Origin: Oscillospiraceae bacterium
GTDB taxonomy: Bacteria; Bacillota; Clostridia; Oscillospirales; Oscillospiraceae
Assembly: GCA_022794215.1 (NCBI GenBank)
Contig: JAAWEH010000025.1
Location: forward strand, 1 to 64,000
Direction: 5' to 3'
Length of the DNA stretch: 64,000 nucleotides
A model generated the notes under the pieces. That model was given only the letters and a program-made list of their open reading frames with translations. It was not told the DNA's origin and made no database searches. Position numbers and translations under genes: made by a program. Below are positions 16,693-25,621 of this stretch, piece by piece. Position 1 is the first letter of the stretch. Every line of letters begins with the position of its first letter.

Positions 16693-18735
16693 ATGAAACA
16701 GGATTTTCGCTCTTACGCCCTGGTGAAGGCCGTTGCCCTGCTGCTGACCGTTGCCTGCGCTGTAGGGGCCGTCTTTGGGTGTCTTTACTGCGGGCTATAC
16801 TGGGACAGCATGTTTGAAGCCGGCGAGGGCATCAATTCCATGGCCTGGAACCAGGCCATGAACGCCAAGTACAGCCATCTGATAGAGATTCTGAACGATT
16901 ATGACTCCAAGCGCCGGGGGCAACCCCTGGGCTACCTGGAGGAGCAGCTCTACCAGGAGTGGCTGGAATCCTTCGGCCCCACACAGACCAACTTCCGCTA
17001 TATCATCCGGGACAATGCCACCGGAGAGATCCTGCTCAGCTCCTCGGGGGAGAATAGTTTGGAGCATGTCTCCTCCGAAAACCTTTACCGCCACGTGCGC
17101 ACCATGTCTCCCTCCCGGGTCTACTACAATTACCGGGAGTATGACGATGCAAGGGATCTGACCATCTTTTTCAACGACGATGACATAGCAATCGGCCAAG
17201 TCACCGGCAACGTTAACACCCTTTATCAGAGCGGAGAGACCTACCAGTACGCCCTGGAATACGGCATCGACGCGCGCTACCCCGTCCAGGACGAGTTCCA
17301 GCAGCTCAAAAGCTCCCTTACAAAGGGAGACATTCGCATCCTTTACTGGACGGCGGCCCTGATCCTGGTCTTTCTCTCCGGCACCGTCCTGCTGCTGTGC
17401 TGCGCCGGGCGGCGGCCGGGGGCCGAGACCTTTGTGCTCAACTGGACGGACAGGATCCCCTATGACCTCTACCTCTTCGGTATGGCCTGGGCCGCGGTGC
17501 TGTGCTTTGCCCTGGGGGGCAACGCCCTGAGCGAAGGGTATCTCTTCCACTACGGCGACCCCTCCTTCTACGCCATGATGGGGGTGGCCGTGGTCTCCCT
17601 GACCGGAGGCTTCGCCCTGACGGAGGCCGGACTGATGTCAACCGCCACCCGGGTCAAGGCCCACACCCTTTTCCGCAACACCCTCATCTGGCGCTTTTTT
17701 GCCTGGCTGGGCCGGGGCTGTGGGCATGTAGGCAACTGGTGGCAAACCGTTTTTGGCAACTGGGATCTGACTCACCGGGTGGTCATCTGGTTCTTCCTCT
17801 ATCTGCTGGGCACCGTTCTGTCCTCGGTCACCGTCGTTTTCATCCCCATCTACCAGGGCTTCGTCCTCTGGTGCATCTGCCGCTGGGTGGCCCAGTGGAA
17901 GGTCGTCCGGGAGGGAACCCAGGCCATCGTAGGCGGCCAGCCCGACACCGTCATCGACACCTCCAGGATGAAGCACTTTCCCGATCTCCGCCAGCATTCC
18001 GAGCAGCTTAACGACCTGGGCAGCGCCATCAACACCGCCGTGGACGAGCGGATGAAGTCCGAACGGATGAAGGCTGAGCTCATCACCAACGTCTCTCACG
18101 ACCTGAAAACCCCCCTGACCTCCATCATCAACTATGTGGATCTGTTGAAAAAGGAGGACATCCAGGAGGAAAAAGCCAAGGAATATATTGAGGTTCTGGA
18201 TCGAAAGAGCCAGCGGCTCAAAAAGCTCACCGAGGATCTGGTGGAGGCCTCCAAAGCCTCCACAGGCTCCCTCACCGTCAACCCCGAACGCCTGGGAGTG
18301 GTTCAGCTGGTAACCCAGGCCCTGGGAGAGTACAGCGAAAAGCTGGAAGCCGCCGGCCTCCAGCTAGTGGCCTCCATGACCGATGAGGAGGTTTACGTCC
18401 AGGCCGATGGCCGCCATTTCTGGCGCATCCTGGACAATCTCATGGGCAACTGCGTCAAATACGCCATGCCCGGAACCCGGGTCTACCTGGATCTGGTGGC
18501 CTGGGACGGCTATGTGACCTTCTCCCTGAAAAACATCTCCGCCGGACAGCTGAATATCCCCGCCGAACAACTGATGGAGCGCTTTGTCCGGGGGGATGAA
18601 AGCCGCACCACCGAGGGCAGCGGTCTGGGCCTCTCCATTGCCCGCAGTCTCATCGAGCTCCAGGGAGGGCTCTTCCGTCTGGAGGTGGACGGAGACCTGT
18701 TCAAAGCCGTCGTTTCCTTCCCCCAGGTAAAGTAA
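16693..18735 (+). CDS. Multi-pass sensor histidine kinase
   Basis: The 680-residue kinase has one N-terminal membrane helix (about 11-33), a long extracytoplasmic region to about 215, and then some five further hydrophobic segments (about 217-236, 255-275, 285-305, 355-378 and 380-395) before the catalytic part. The acceptor His is in NVSHDLKTPLTSIINYVDLL; the ATPase domain has NLMGNCVKYA and GSGLGLSIARSLIELQGG. The extra membrane block is unusual for a VanS-like kinase and suggests a membrane-borne signal. It is co-transcribed with the regulator upstream. Confidence 0.92.
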   Translation: MKQDFRSYALVKAVALLLTVACAVGAVFGCLYCGLYWDSMFEAGEGINSMAWNQAMNAKYSHLIEILNDYDSKRRGQPLGYLEEQLYQEWLESFGPTQTNFRYIIRDNATGEILLSSSGENSLEHVSSENLYRHVRTMSPSRVYYNYREYDDARDLTIFFNDDDIAIGQVTGNVNTLYQSGETYQYALEYGIDARYPVQDEFQQLKSSLTKGDIRILYWTAALILVFLSGTVLLLCCAGRRPGAETFVLNWTDRIPYDLYLFGMAWAAVLCFALGGNALSEGYLFHYGDPSFYAMMGVAVVSLTGGFALTEAGLMSTATRVKAHTLFRNTLIWRFFAWLGRGCGHVGNWWQTVFGNWDLTHRVVIWFFLYLLGTVLSSVTVVFIPIYQGFVLWCICRWVAQWKVVREGTQAIVGGQPDTVIDTSRMKHFPDLRQHSEQLNDLGSAINTAVDERMKSERMKAELITNVSHDLKTPLTSIINYVDLLKKEDIQEEKAKEYIEVLDRKSQRLKKLTEDLVEASKASTGSLTVNPERLGVVQLVTQALGEYSEKLEAAGLQLVASMTDEEVYVQADGRHFWRILDNLMGNCVKYAMPGTRVYLDLVAWDGYVTFSLKNISAGQLNIPAEQLMERFVRGDESRTTEGSGLGLSIARSLIELQGGLFRLEVDGDLFKAVVSFPQVK

Positions 18736-18741
18736 TATAGG

Positions 18742-18772
18742 AAAAGGCGACCCCAAAGGGGTCGCCTTTTTT
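18742..18772 (+). terminator. Intrinsic terminator after the kinase gene
   Basis: The stem GGCGACCCC/GGGGTCGCC with loop AAA is followed by six T residues. Confidence 0.9.
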
Positions 18773-18786
18773 ATGCATAAGGGAGC

Positions 18787-19692
18787 TCAAACGCTCCCTC
18801 GAATCTCATTGATATTTTCAATCCCCCGTTCCTCCAGCCAGGCCTCCAGCCCGTCAATTACGTCCAACGCAAGATCCGGCTTCATAAAGGAGCCCGTCCC
18901 CACCTGAACCACCGTGGCTCCCGCCATCATAAACTCCAGCGCGTCCCGCCAGGAGGAGATCCCTCCCATGCCCATCACCGGGATATCCACCCCATGAGCC
19001 ACCTGGTGCACCATCCGCAGCGCAATGGGCTTCACCGCCGGGCCGGAAAGTCCGGCATAGACGTTCTCAAACACCGGCCGGCGCTTGTCCACGTCAATGG
19101 CCATGGCAAGGAAAGTGTTGGTCAGGGAAAGCCCGTCGGCCCCCTCCTCCTGACAGGCCCTGGCCAGCGCCACAATATCCTCCGCGTTGGGGGAGAGCTT
19201 GATCACCAGCTTGTGCCGGCAGATGGCCCGAACCTGCCGGACCACCTCCCGGGCCACCCGGGTCTTAACGCCGAAGTTCATCCCACCCTCTTTAACATTG
19301 GGGCAGGAAATATTCAGCTCCAATATATCCAGCTTCGCCCGGTTCAGCAGCTCCACCGCCTCCAGGTATTCCTCCATGGAATGTCCCCCCAGGTTGACGA
19401 TGTTCACCAGATCCAGCTCATTCATCCGGGGATTCTCCTCGGCAAGAAAGCGGCGCACCCCGGGGTTTTCCAGCCCCACGCTGTTCATGATCCCGCTGGG
19501 GGTCTCCCAAATGCGCACCCCCTGGTTCCCCTCCCGGGGATCCAGGGTCAACCCCTTGGAACACAGCCCACCCAGCCGCTCCAGGTCAAAGTATTCCCCC
19601 AGCTCCCGGCCAAACCCGCAGGTGCCGGAAGCCAGCGCCACCGGGTTTTTGAAGGGAACCCCGGCAAAGGTCGTCTCCAGGCGTTTACTCAT
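18787..19692 (-). CDS. pyrD: Dihydroorotate dehydrogenase, class 1B catalytic subunit
   Basis: With PyrK this flavoprotein interconverts dihydroorotate and orotate using NAD. The 301-residue subunit has the FMN-barrel features of class 1[14 protein letters not shown] near the start, catalytic Cys130 in [14 protein letters not shown], then [13 protein letters not shown] and [19 protein letters not shown]. The ATG at 19692 overlaps the end of pyrK by eight bases. It is the last gene of the ROK-hydrolase-pyrC-pyrK-pyrD block. Class 1B enzymes are reversible and serve either synthesis or orotate breakdown. Confidence 0.95.
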   Translation of the reverse strand: MSKRLETTFAGVPFKNPVALASGTCGFGRELGEYFDLERLGGLCSKGLTLDPREGNQGVRIWETPSGIMNSVGLENPGVRRFLAEENPRMNELDLVNIVNLGGHSMEEYLEAVELLNRAKLDILELNISCPNVKEGGMNFGVKTRVAREVVRQVRAICRHKLVIKLSPNAEDIVALARACQEEGADGLSLTNTFLAMAIDVDKRRPVFENVYAGLSGPAVKPIALRMVHQVAHGVDIPVMGMGGISSWRDALEFMMAGATVVQVGTGSFMKPDLALDVIDGLEAWLEERGIENINEIRGSV

Positions 19693-20398
19693 GGCCGAAT
19701 ACCTCCTCTCCCAGAAAAACGGGCCCGTCCACGCAGACCCGGCGGCGCCCCTTGTCTGTTTGACAGGTACACACCAAGCAGGCTCCAAAACCGCAGGCCA
19801 TCCGCTTCTCCATGGATACATAGACCGGCGCCTTTGCCTTCAGGCTCCGGCATTTTTGATACAGCACCCGCATCATGATTTCCGGCCCGCAGGTCAGGAT
19901 GGCGTCATACTCCCTGGGATCCACATCGTCGGTGATAAACCCTCCCACGTTCACCTTCAGGCTGTGGGCCGCTTTCTCATACTCTTCCGCCAGGATGCTC
20001 TCTCCGCTAAAGCCCAAATAAGCATCCACCTGCTCCACATCTGCCCGGGCCTTCAGCGTCTTCCCCGCCAAATAGAGCGGGGCGATGCCCGCTCCGCCCC
20101 CCACCAGGGCCACCCGGCCCTTTACCAGGGGGAATCCGTTCCCGTGGGGCCCATCCAGGGTCAGCTCCTCCCCCGGCTCCAGCTTGGACAGCAGCTCCGT
20201 CCCCTCCCCCACCACCCGGTAGAGGAAGCTGAGCGTCTCCCCATCTGCGTCAAACACACTGATGGGTCGCGACAAAACAGGATACTGACCCCAGGCGCGA
20301 AGCATATAAAACTGCCCCATATGAACCTGGTTTCTCTCCCGAACCTTGATAAGATAAAAGCCCTGAGACAAGGCCTGATTGGAAAGGATCTTCGCCAT
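19685..20398 (-). CDS. pyrK: Dihydroorotate dehydrogenase electron-transfer subunit
   Basis: PyrK carries FAD and a 2Fe-2S cluster and links PyrD to NAD. The 237-residue protein has the FAD motif SRPISVF, the nucleotide-binding [13 protein letters not shown] and the cluster Cys residues 202, 207, 210 and 222 in [11 protein letters not shown] followed by C222. AGGAG lies before the ATG. Its end overlaps pyrD, so the two subunits are translationally coupled. Confidence 0.95.
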   Translation of the reverse strand: MAKILSNQALSQGFYLIKVRERNQVHMGQFYMLRAWGQYPVLSRPISVFDADGETLSFLYRVVGEGTELLSKLEPGEELTLDGPHGNGFPLVKGRVALVGGGAGIAPLYLAGKTLKARADVEQVDAYLGFSGESILAEEYEKAAHSLKVNVGGFITDDVDPREYDAILTCGPEIMMRVLYQKCRSLKAKAPVYVSMEKRMACGFGACLVCTCQTDKGRRRVCVDGPVFLGEEVFGHE

Positions 20399-20434
20399 CG
20401 CCGTGCTCCTTTCAGGATATTGGCTTCAATGGGT

Positions 20435-21718
20435 TTATGCTCTGCCTTTTCCGTCGGTATAAACCGCTTTTCCGCCGCAGATCGTACCCTTTACCCGACC
20501 GAAAAGCTCCATTCCGATAAACGGAGAGTTGGAAGACCGGCTCCAAAATGTATCTCCCACCCTCCAGCGCTCCTCCGGGTCGAAAAGAACCAGATCCGCC
20601 GGAGCGCCGGCCAGGAGCCTTCCGGCCTCCAAGCCGTAAAAGCGGGCCGGAGCCACGGTCATCTTCTCCACCAGCTGGGAAAGGCTCAAATACCCCGGTC
20701 TCACCAAATTGGTGATCCCCAGGGCCAAGGCGGTCTCCAGCCCGATCATCCCGCTGGGCGCCTCTGCCCAGCCCCGGGCCTTCTCCTCCCGGGTATGGGG
20801 GGCGTGATCTGTAACGATCCCGTCTATCGCCCCGTCCTGCAGCCCCCGAATCAGTGCCAGCCGATCCTCCTCAGTGCGGATGGGCGGATTCACCTTGGCC
20901 AGCGTCCCTTTTTCCAGCAGGATCTCCTCATTCAGCGAAAAGTGGTGGGGCGTCACCTCTCCATACACCTTGGCCCCCAGAGCCTTCATGGTGCGCAAAA
21001 GCTCCACCGACACCGCCGAGCTCACATGCTGGATCACGATGGCCGCCCCCGTCCGCAAGGCCAGCAGGCAGTCCCTGGCCACCAAAACCTCCTCCGCTAA
21101 GGCCGAGGCTCCAGCCACTCCCAGCTTCTCTGAGATCCTCCCCTGATGGACTCCGGAGCTTTCCAGCAAAGCCGGATCCTCCTCATGGAGCGCGATAGGC
21201 ACACCCAGCTCCCGGCTGCGCTCCATGGCCCTCTTCAGCAGCGCCGCATCCTGAACCGCCCTGCCGTCGTCGGTAAAGGCCACCGCTCCCGCGGCCTTCA
21301 GGCCCTCCAGGTCGGCCAGTTCCTTCCCCTCCATGCCCAGGGTCAAAGTGGAGGTGTTCAGCACATGGATGGGCAGGGTTTCAGCGCGTTGCCGCAGCTC
21401 GGTCAAAACCTCCGCCCGGTCTACCGGCGGCTTGGTGTTGGCCATGCAGACCACCGTTGTAAATCCTCCCGCGGCAGCGCTGGCCGCTCCGGTGGTAATA
21501 TCCTCTTTGCAGGGAAAGCCCGGATCCCGAAAATGAACATGGCCGTCCACCAGCCCCGGAGCCACCACCCAGCCCGCGGCGTCTATGACCCGGTCACAGC
21601 CGTCCCTTTCCAAGTTTTCGCCCAGCTTGGCGATCCTTCCCTCCCGAAGGAGAACGTCCGTCACCTGATCCAGCCCGGAGGCGGGATCGATCACCCGTCC
21701 ATTGCAAATAAGGGTCAT
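20435..21718 (-). CDS. pyrC: Dihydroorotase
   Basis: This zinc enzyme closes N-carbamoyl-L-aspartate to dihydroorotate and works in both directions. The 427-residue class I protein has the metal ligands H60 and H62 in DGHVHFRDPGF, the region AAGGFTTVVCMANTKP, and TDHAPHTREEK with the catalytic Asp. Its start overlaps the stop of the upstream amidohydrolase gene by four bases. Sitting between a carbamoyl-amino-acid hydrolase and PyrKD, it could act in synthesis or in orotate degradation. Confidence 0.95.
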   Translation of the reverse strand: MTLICNGRVIDPASGLDQVTDVLLREGRIAKLGENLERDGCDRVIDAAGWVVAPGLVDGHVHFRDPGFPCKEDITTGAASAAAGGFTTVVCMANTKPPVDRAEVLTELRQRAETLPIHVLNTSTLTLGMEGKELADLEGLKAAGAVAFTDDGRAVQDAALLKRAMERSRELGVPIALHEEDPALLESSGVHQGRISEKLGVAGASALAEEVLVARDCLLALRTGAAIVIQHVSSAVSVELLRTMKALGAKVYGEVTPHHFSLNEEILLEKGTLAKVNPPIRTEEDRLALIRGLQDGAIDGIVTDHAPHTREEKARGWAEAPSGMIGLETALALGITNLVRPGYLSLSQLVEKMTVAPARFYGLEAGRLLAGAPADLVLFDPEERWRVGDTFWSRSSNSPFIGMELFGRVKGTICGGKAVYTDGKGRA

Positions 21719-22929
21719 CTGCCCGCCCCCTTCAAATACTCAAAAATGACCCGGGCCCCGTCCAGGAGATCCTCCAAAGACGCCTTCTCCGCCCGGTTGT
21801 GAGAGATCCCTCCCTGACAGGGGATGAACACCATCCCGGTATCCCAGTGTCTTGCAAAATGCATGGCGTCGTGCCCCGCTCCGCTGGGCATCTCCCGGCA
21901 GCGCAGGCCCAAAGTTTGCGCCGCACTTTCCAAACCCTTCCGGATCCGCCGGCTCATCTCCACCGGCGGCACCCTGCCCAGGCTCCTCTGCTCATAGCGG
22001 ATCCCCCGCCTTTCACAGATTTCCCGCACCAGGTCCGTCAGCGCCGTCTCCATCCGGTCAAGGCTTTCCGGATCCCTTCCCCGCAGATCCACTCCCAGCT
22101 CCACCTGCCCGGGAATCACATTCATCACATTGGGCCGGTTTTCCACCACGCCCACCGTGGCCACCGATTGGAACCGGGCCTCCTCCCGCCCCATCCGCTC
22201 CACAGCCAAAATGATCTCAGCCCCAGCGCAAAGAGCGTCCTGCCGCAAATCCATGGGAGTGGCTCCCGAATGATCGGCCATTCCGGTCAGTCTCAGCCGG
22301 TGCCGCCGGTTCCCGGCGATGGTGGTCACTATCCCCAGCCCGGTGTGACTGCTCTCCAGCACCCGACCCTGCTCAATGTGCAGCTCCAGATACTCCTTCA
22401 CTCCGCTGATCTGCCTGGGCGTTAGGGACAGGCCCCGGTGGGCGAAGATGTCCCCCAGCCGCTCCCCGTCCTGCCCTGTAAGATCCGCGAGCTCTCTTTC
22501 CTCCACGTCCCCGGTGACCAGCCCGCTTCCCACAACGCCGTGGCCAAAATTGCTGGACTCCTCACACCGGAAGGCCGCCGCCTTCACAGGCAGGGCAAGC
22601 CCCTCCTCCTTGGCCCAGCGGAGGATCATAAGTCCGGCGATCACTCCGGCCACGCCGTCATACCGCCCCCCATCCACCACTGAATCCAGGTGGGAGCCGA
22701 TCAAAATATACTCTTTCTCCTCCCCCATTTGGGCAAAGGTATTCCCCACTTCATCGGTCTCCACCCGGCAGCCCAGCTCCCGGGCCAGGGATGCAAAGCG
22801 CCGGTGCATCTCGTCCTCCGCCGCCGTATACCCCAGCCGGGTCACTCCACCGTCCTCCAGAGCTCCCACCGGGGCAAAAGCGTCAAAAAACCGCTGACAA
22901 CAGCGCAGATCCTCTTCCCTGTTCCTCAT
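21715..22929 (-). CDS. M20-type Zn-dependent hydrolase of the N-carbamoyl-amino-acid/allantoate family
   Basis: This 404-residue enzyme belongs to the family of allantoate amidohydrolase, beta-ureidopropionase and L-N-carbamoylase. It has the metal-binding segment IGSHLDSVVDGGRYDG, FRCEESSNFGHGVVGS, ELHIEQGRVLE, the dimerisation-domain signature GMADHSGATPM and MPSGAGHDAMHF. The family removes a carbamoyl group from an amino acid, giving CO2 and ammonia. It shares an operon with dihydroorotase, whose hydrolysis product is N-carbamoyl-L-aspartate; so this may be a ureidosuccinase. That substrate is inferred from context only. GGGAGG lies before the ATG, 25 bases after the ROK gene. Confidence 0.85.
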   Translation of the reverse strand: MRNREEDLRCCQRFFDAFAPVGALEDGGVTRLGYTAAEDEMHRRFASLARELGCRVETDEVGNTFAQMGEEKEYILIGSHLDSVVDGGRYDGVAGVIAGLMILRWAKEEGLALPVKAAAFRCEESSNFGHGVVGSGLVTGDVEERELADLTGQDGERLGDIFAHRGLSLTPRQISGVKEYLELHIEQGRVLESSHTGLGIVTTIAGNRRHRLRLTGMADHSGATPMDLRQDALCAGAEIILAVERMGREEARFQSVATVGVVENRPNVMNVIPGQVELGVDLRGRDPESLDRMETALTDLVREICERRGIRYEQRSLGRVPPVEMSRRIRKGLESAAQTLGLRCREMPSGAGHDAMHFARHWDTGMVFIPCQGGISHNRAEKASLEDLLDGARVIFEYLKGAGR

Positions 22930-22954
22930 GGTTCCGCCTCCCTATGCAGGGCTT

Positions 22955-24079
22955 TCACCCAATCTTAGTCTCAATCACCGACAGGATGGCCCCCAGCAGA
23001 GAAGCGCTTTCCGTCAGCATACTGTATCCGATCTCTGTCGTGTCATAAACATGGGGCCAGATACACTGCTTCAAAGTAGACAGCGCCGAGTTCAGCACCC
23101 ACTCCCTGCCCTTGACAATGGCGCCGGAAATGACCACCTTATTGGGGTTGGCGATCTGAATGATCTTGGCGATCCCCATACCGGTATAGATCCCGATCCG
23201 ATCCAGGATCTCTATGGCGCTGCCATCCCCCCGATCCGCCTCGGCCACCACATCCTCAATGGCCCTGCCCTCCAGTATCTGCAGCGAGCCTATCTTTTCC
23301 CAGCACCCCCGCCGTCCGCAGGAGCACACCGGCCCGTTGGGAAGCAGCGACATATGGGAAACGTCAGTTCCCGCAAACCCATTGCCTCCCGTATAGACCC
23401 GGCCATCGATCAGCAGCCCCAGCCCAATTCCCCGGCTGATATCCAGGCAAGCCACACTGGGCAGCTTTTCAGAATTTCCCAGCCATTTTTCTGCCCGGGC
23501 CGTATTCATTCCCAGGCTGTTCACATGGACAGGCCGTTGGAAGGCCAGCCAGAAGGCCTCCCCCACCGGCAGGTCATATAAGTTGATGATGGGGGTGGCA
23601 AACCCCCTGGAGGCATACACCATGCTGGGCACGCTGATCCCGATCCCCAGCACCCTGTCCAGCGGGATATCGCAAACCCGGAGCCCTTCCCTCACATAGC
23701 CGGTCAGCAGCTCCAGCAGATCGCTCTTCTGAATGTCGGAGGGGGTGGATATCACCTTTTTATACAGAACGTGGGTGTGGTAATCGCTGATGGCCACCAC
23801 AGTGTCGATGGTGGAGATGCTGACCCCCACCACATACCCGAAGGAATCGTTGATGCACAGAAGATCCGACGCCCGGCCCGGCCCATTCTGCCGGCTGCCC
23901 ACCGACTGGACAATTCCCTCTTCCATCAGGGTATTGATAATGTTCGTAATCGCCGATTTGCTGATCCCCAGCACAGAGGCCAGCTCACTGCGGGAGATGG
24001 GAGAGTGCTGCCATATTTCCCGCAGCGTAGCACGGACATTCTCCTGTTTGATCCTGGCCTGATAGGTCTCTTGATGCAT
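22955..24079 (-). CDS. ROK-family transcriptional repressor (NagC/XylR type)
   Basis: The 374-residue protein has an N-terminal winged helix (RSELASVLGISKSAITNIIN, about 30-50) fused to a ROK domain with the zinc motif CSCGRRGCWEKIGS and SVACLDISRGIGLGLLIDG. Such repressors usually bind a sugar or sugar phosphate and release DNA. The ATG at 24079 follows GGAGGAG. It is the first gene of a run into the hydrolase and pyrCKD genes, and a 23-base palindrome overlaps its own promoter, so it probably represses itself and those genes. A regulator of nucleoside or pyrimidine use would be atypical for ROK proteins; a ribosyl ligand is conceivable. Confidence 0.9.
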   Translation of the reverse strand: MHQETYQARIKQENVRATLREIWQHSPISRSELASVLGISKSAITNIINTLMEEGIVQSVGSRQNGPGRASDLLCINDSFGYVVGVSISTIDTVVAISDYHTHVLYKKVISTPSDIQKSDLLELLTGYVREGLRVCDIPLDRVLGIGISVPSMVYASRGFATPIINLYDLPVGEAFWLAFQRPVHVNSLGMNTARAEKWLGNSEKLPSVACLDISRGIGLGLLIDGRVYTGGNGFAGTDVSHMSLLPNGPVCSCGRRGCWEKIGSLQILEGRAIEDVVAEADRGDGSAIEILDRIGIYTGMGIAKIIQIANPNKVVISGAIVKGREWVLNSALSTLKQCIWPHVYDTTEIGYSMLTESASLLGAILSVIETKIG

Positions 24080-24107
24080 ACCACTCCTCCTCCCAAAAAT
24101 CCTCATA

Positions 24108-24130
24108 TTTAGTTTAATGCATAAACTAAA
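24108..24130. promoter_or_regulatory. Palindromic ROK-type operator
   Basis: Perfect 9-base arms TTTAGTTTA (24108-24116) and TAAACTAAA (24122-24130) surround ATGCA. The shape and TTAGTTT core resemble XylR operators. It overlaps a minus-strand promoter (TTGCAT then TAAACT, 17 bases apart) that would drive the repressor gene. Confidence 0.75.
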
Positions 24131-24192
24131 AAAATGCAATATAATTTTGTGATTTATTGAAAAATTTTATTTTCGAATGGGTTTAATCTCTA

Positions 24193-24221
24193 TTGACATT
24201 GACGTTAAATTAAATTATACT
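24193..24221 (+). promoter_or_regulatory. Promoter of the nucleoside uptake operon
   Basis: A perfect -35 TTGACA (24193-24198) and TATACT (24216-24221) are 17 bases apart. The leader to the first start codon is about 155 bases and includes a small stem CCGC/GCGG near 24290; I recognise no riboswitch in it. Confidence 0.8.
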
Positions 24222-24381
24222 ACAGTCAAAGAACAAAAAGCGATAAAGATCCCCCAGGATAATATAGGCAGCTCTTTGAATGGAATCGCCGCTGCAAAAG
24301 CGGCTGTAAATGGGGTTTATCCTTCCACAAAGCCGGAAGATAAACATATTATTTTGGAAAATGAAAGGGAGATCGATCGAA

Positions 24382-25539
24382 ATGAAAAAGCACCTCGCAC
24401 TGCTCTTGGCCCTCGGCATGACGCTGGGCCTCGGGGCCTGTAGCAGCCCCTCCGCCACCACTCCCACCCCCGCTCCCAGCGCCGACACCACCGTCTCTGC
24501 CGCTCCGGTGGAGACTCAGGACAAGGCTCTGGACATCATGTTTGTGGTCACCGGCTCTCTGGGCGGCGGCAACAATGTGGACGATGTCAAGGCTGCCCTG
24601 GACGAGTATGTAGCCACCTACGGCGGCTCTGTCCAGACCTTCGAGTGCAACATGGACACCTCCGTTTACCAGGCCCAGTTGGAGACCGCCGCCGAGGACG
24701 AAAAGTACGACCTGATCGTCACCGGCTTCTCCACCATGGTAGAGCCCCTGTGCAACACGGCCAAGGAGTTCCCCGATCAGAAGTTCTTCCTTTTTGACGC
24801 CGCCGTGGACTTCACTTCCGGCGATTATCCCAACGTCATCTCCGCTCAGGCCCGGGGCAACGAGGGCGGCTTCCTGGCCGGCGCCCTGGCCGCTCTGATG
24901 ACCGAGTCCGCCGACGCTGAGCGCGCCAACGCCGACAAGAAGATCGGCTTCGTGGGCGGCCTGGAGAGCACCGCCATTCTGGACTTCATGTTCGGCTACG
25001 TGGAAGGCGCCAAGTACGTCGATCCCGAGATCGAGGTTCTCTATTCCTTCGTGGGCAACCAGAACGACTCCGCCCTGACCCAGGAGATCGCCCGCTCCCA
25101 GAATCAGAGCGGCGCCGACGTGATCTTCGCCGCCACCAACAGCGACCTGGCCGTGGCTGACGTGGCCCTGGAGAACGATTTCTACGCCATCTGCTGCGAC
25201 GCTGACGAGGCCGCCCGTATCGCCGAGAGCAATGTTGACGAGGCCAACCACATTCTCACCTCCGTCATCAAGGACTACAAGGGCATGGTCGCCCCCATGC
25301 TGATCCAGATCGGCGAAGGCACCGCCCAGTGGGGTCAGCACACCTACATTCGTTACTCCGAGGGCGGCGTGACCGTTCCCCAGAACGAGTGGTTCAGCAA
25401 CCAGGTTCCCGCCTCCGTCCTGGCCGACTATGAAGCTATCGTGGCCGACATGGAGGCCGGCAAGATTGATGTCTCCACCGCCTACGGTGCCGGTGCCGAT
25501 GTGATCGACTCCTTTAAGGAGCTTGCCTCCAGCAAGTAA
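24382..25539 (+). CDS. BMP-family nucleoside-binding lipoprotein
   Basis: This is the substrate-binding protein of an ABC importer, held on the outer face of the membrane. The 385-residue protein has a signal peptide with lipobox LGLGAC (Cys at about 20), a Ser/Thr/Pro linker and the BMP (PnrA/Med) domain with DIMFVVTGSLGGG, VTGFSTMVEP and GGFLAGALAALM. BMP proteins in Treponema, Streptococcus and Lactococcus bind nucleosides. The ATG at 24382 is preferred to an upstream start because it begins the signal peptide. It heads an operon of transporter and nucleoside-cleaving genes. Confidence 0.92.
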   Translation: MKKHLALLLALGMTLGLGACSSPSATTPTPAPSADTTVSAAPVETQDKALDIMFVVTGSLGGGNNVDDVKAALDEYVATYGGSVQTFECNMDTSVYQAQLETAAEDEKYDLIVTGFSTMVEPLCNTAKEFPDQKFFLFDAAVDFTSGDYPNVISAQARGNEGGFLAGALAALMTESADAERANADKKIGFVGGLESTAILDFMFGYVEGAKYVDPEIEVLYSFVGNQNDSALTQEIARSQNQSGADVIFAATNSDLAVADVALENDFYAICCDADEAARIAESNVDEANHILTSVIKDYKGMVAPMLIQIGEGTAQWGQHTYIRYSEGGVTVPQNEWFSNQVPASVLADYEAIVADMEAGKIDVSTAYGAGADVIDSFKELASSK

Positions 25540-25565
25540 ACATGTAAAAACCAAGAACCGTTTGC

Positions 25566-25606
25566 GGAGGGGCTTATCCTTAACTGAATAGGCCCCTCCA
25601 CTTTTT
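25566..25606 (+). terminator. Stem-loop with T-tract between binding-protein and ATPase genes
   Basis: The arms GGAGGGGC and GCCCCTCC span an 18-base loop and are followed by CTTTTT. It lies 16 bases before the next start, so it is probably a partial terminator that keeps transporter expression below that of the binding protein. Confidence 0.65.
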
Positions 25607-25621
25607 ATTCGGAGGTGTATG

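Noticed and set aside
19187-21100. Open frame of 637 codons antisense to pyrD, pyrK and pyrC
   Set aside because: Shadow of three overlapping genes with intact motifs.
24222-24381. Purine or other riboswitch in the nucleoside operon leader
   Set aside because: The conserved purine-riboswitch core is absent; only short unspecific stems are seen.
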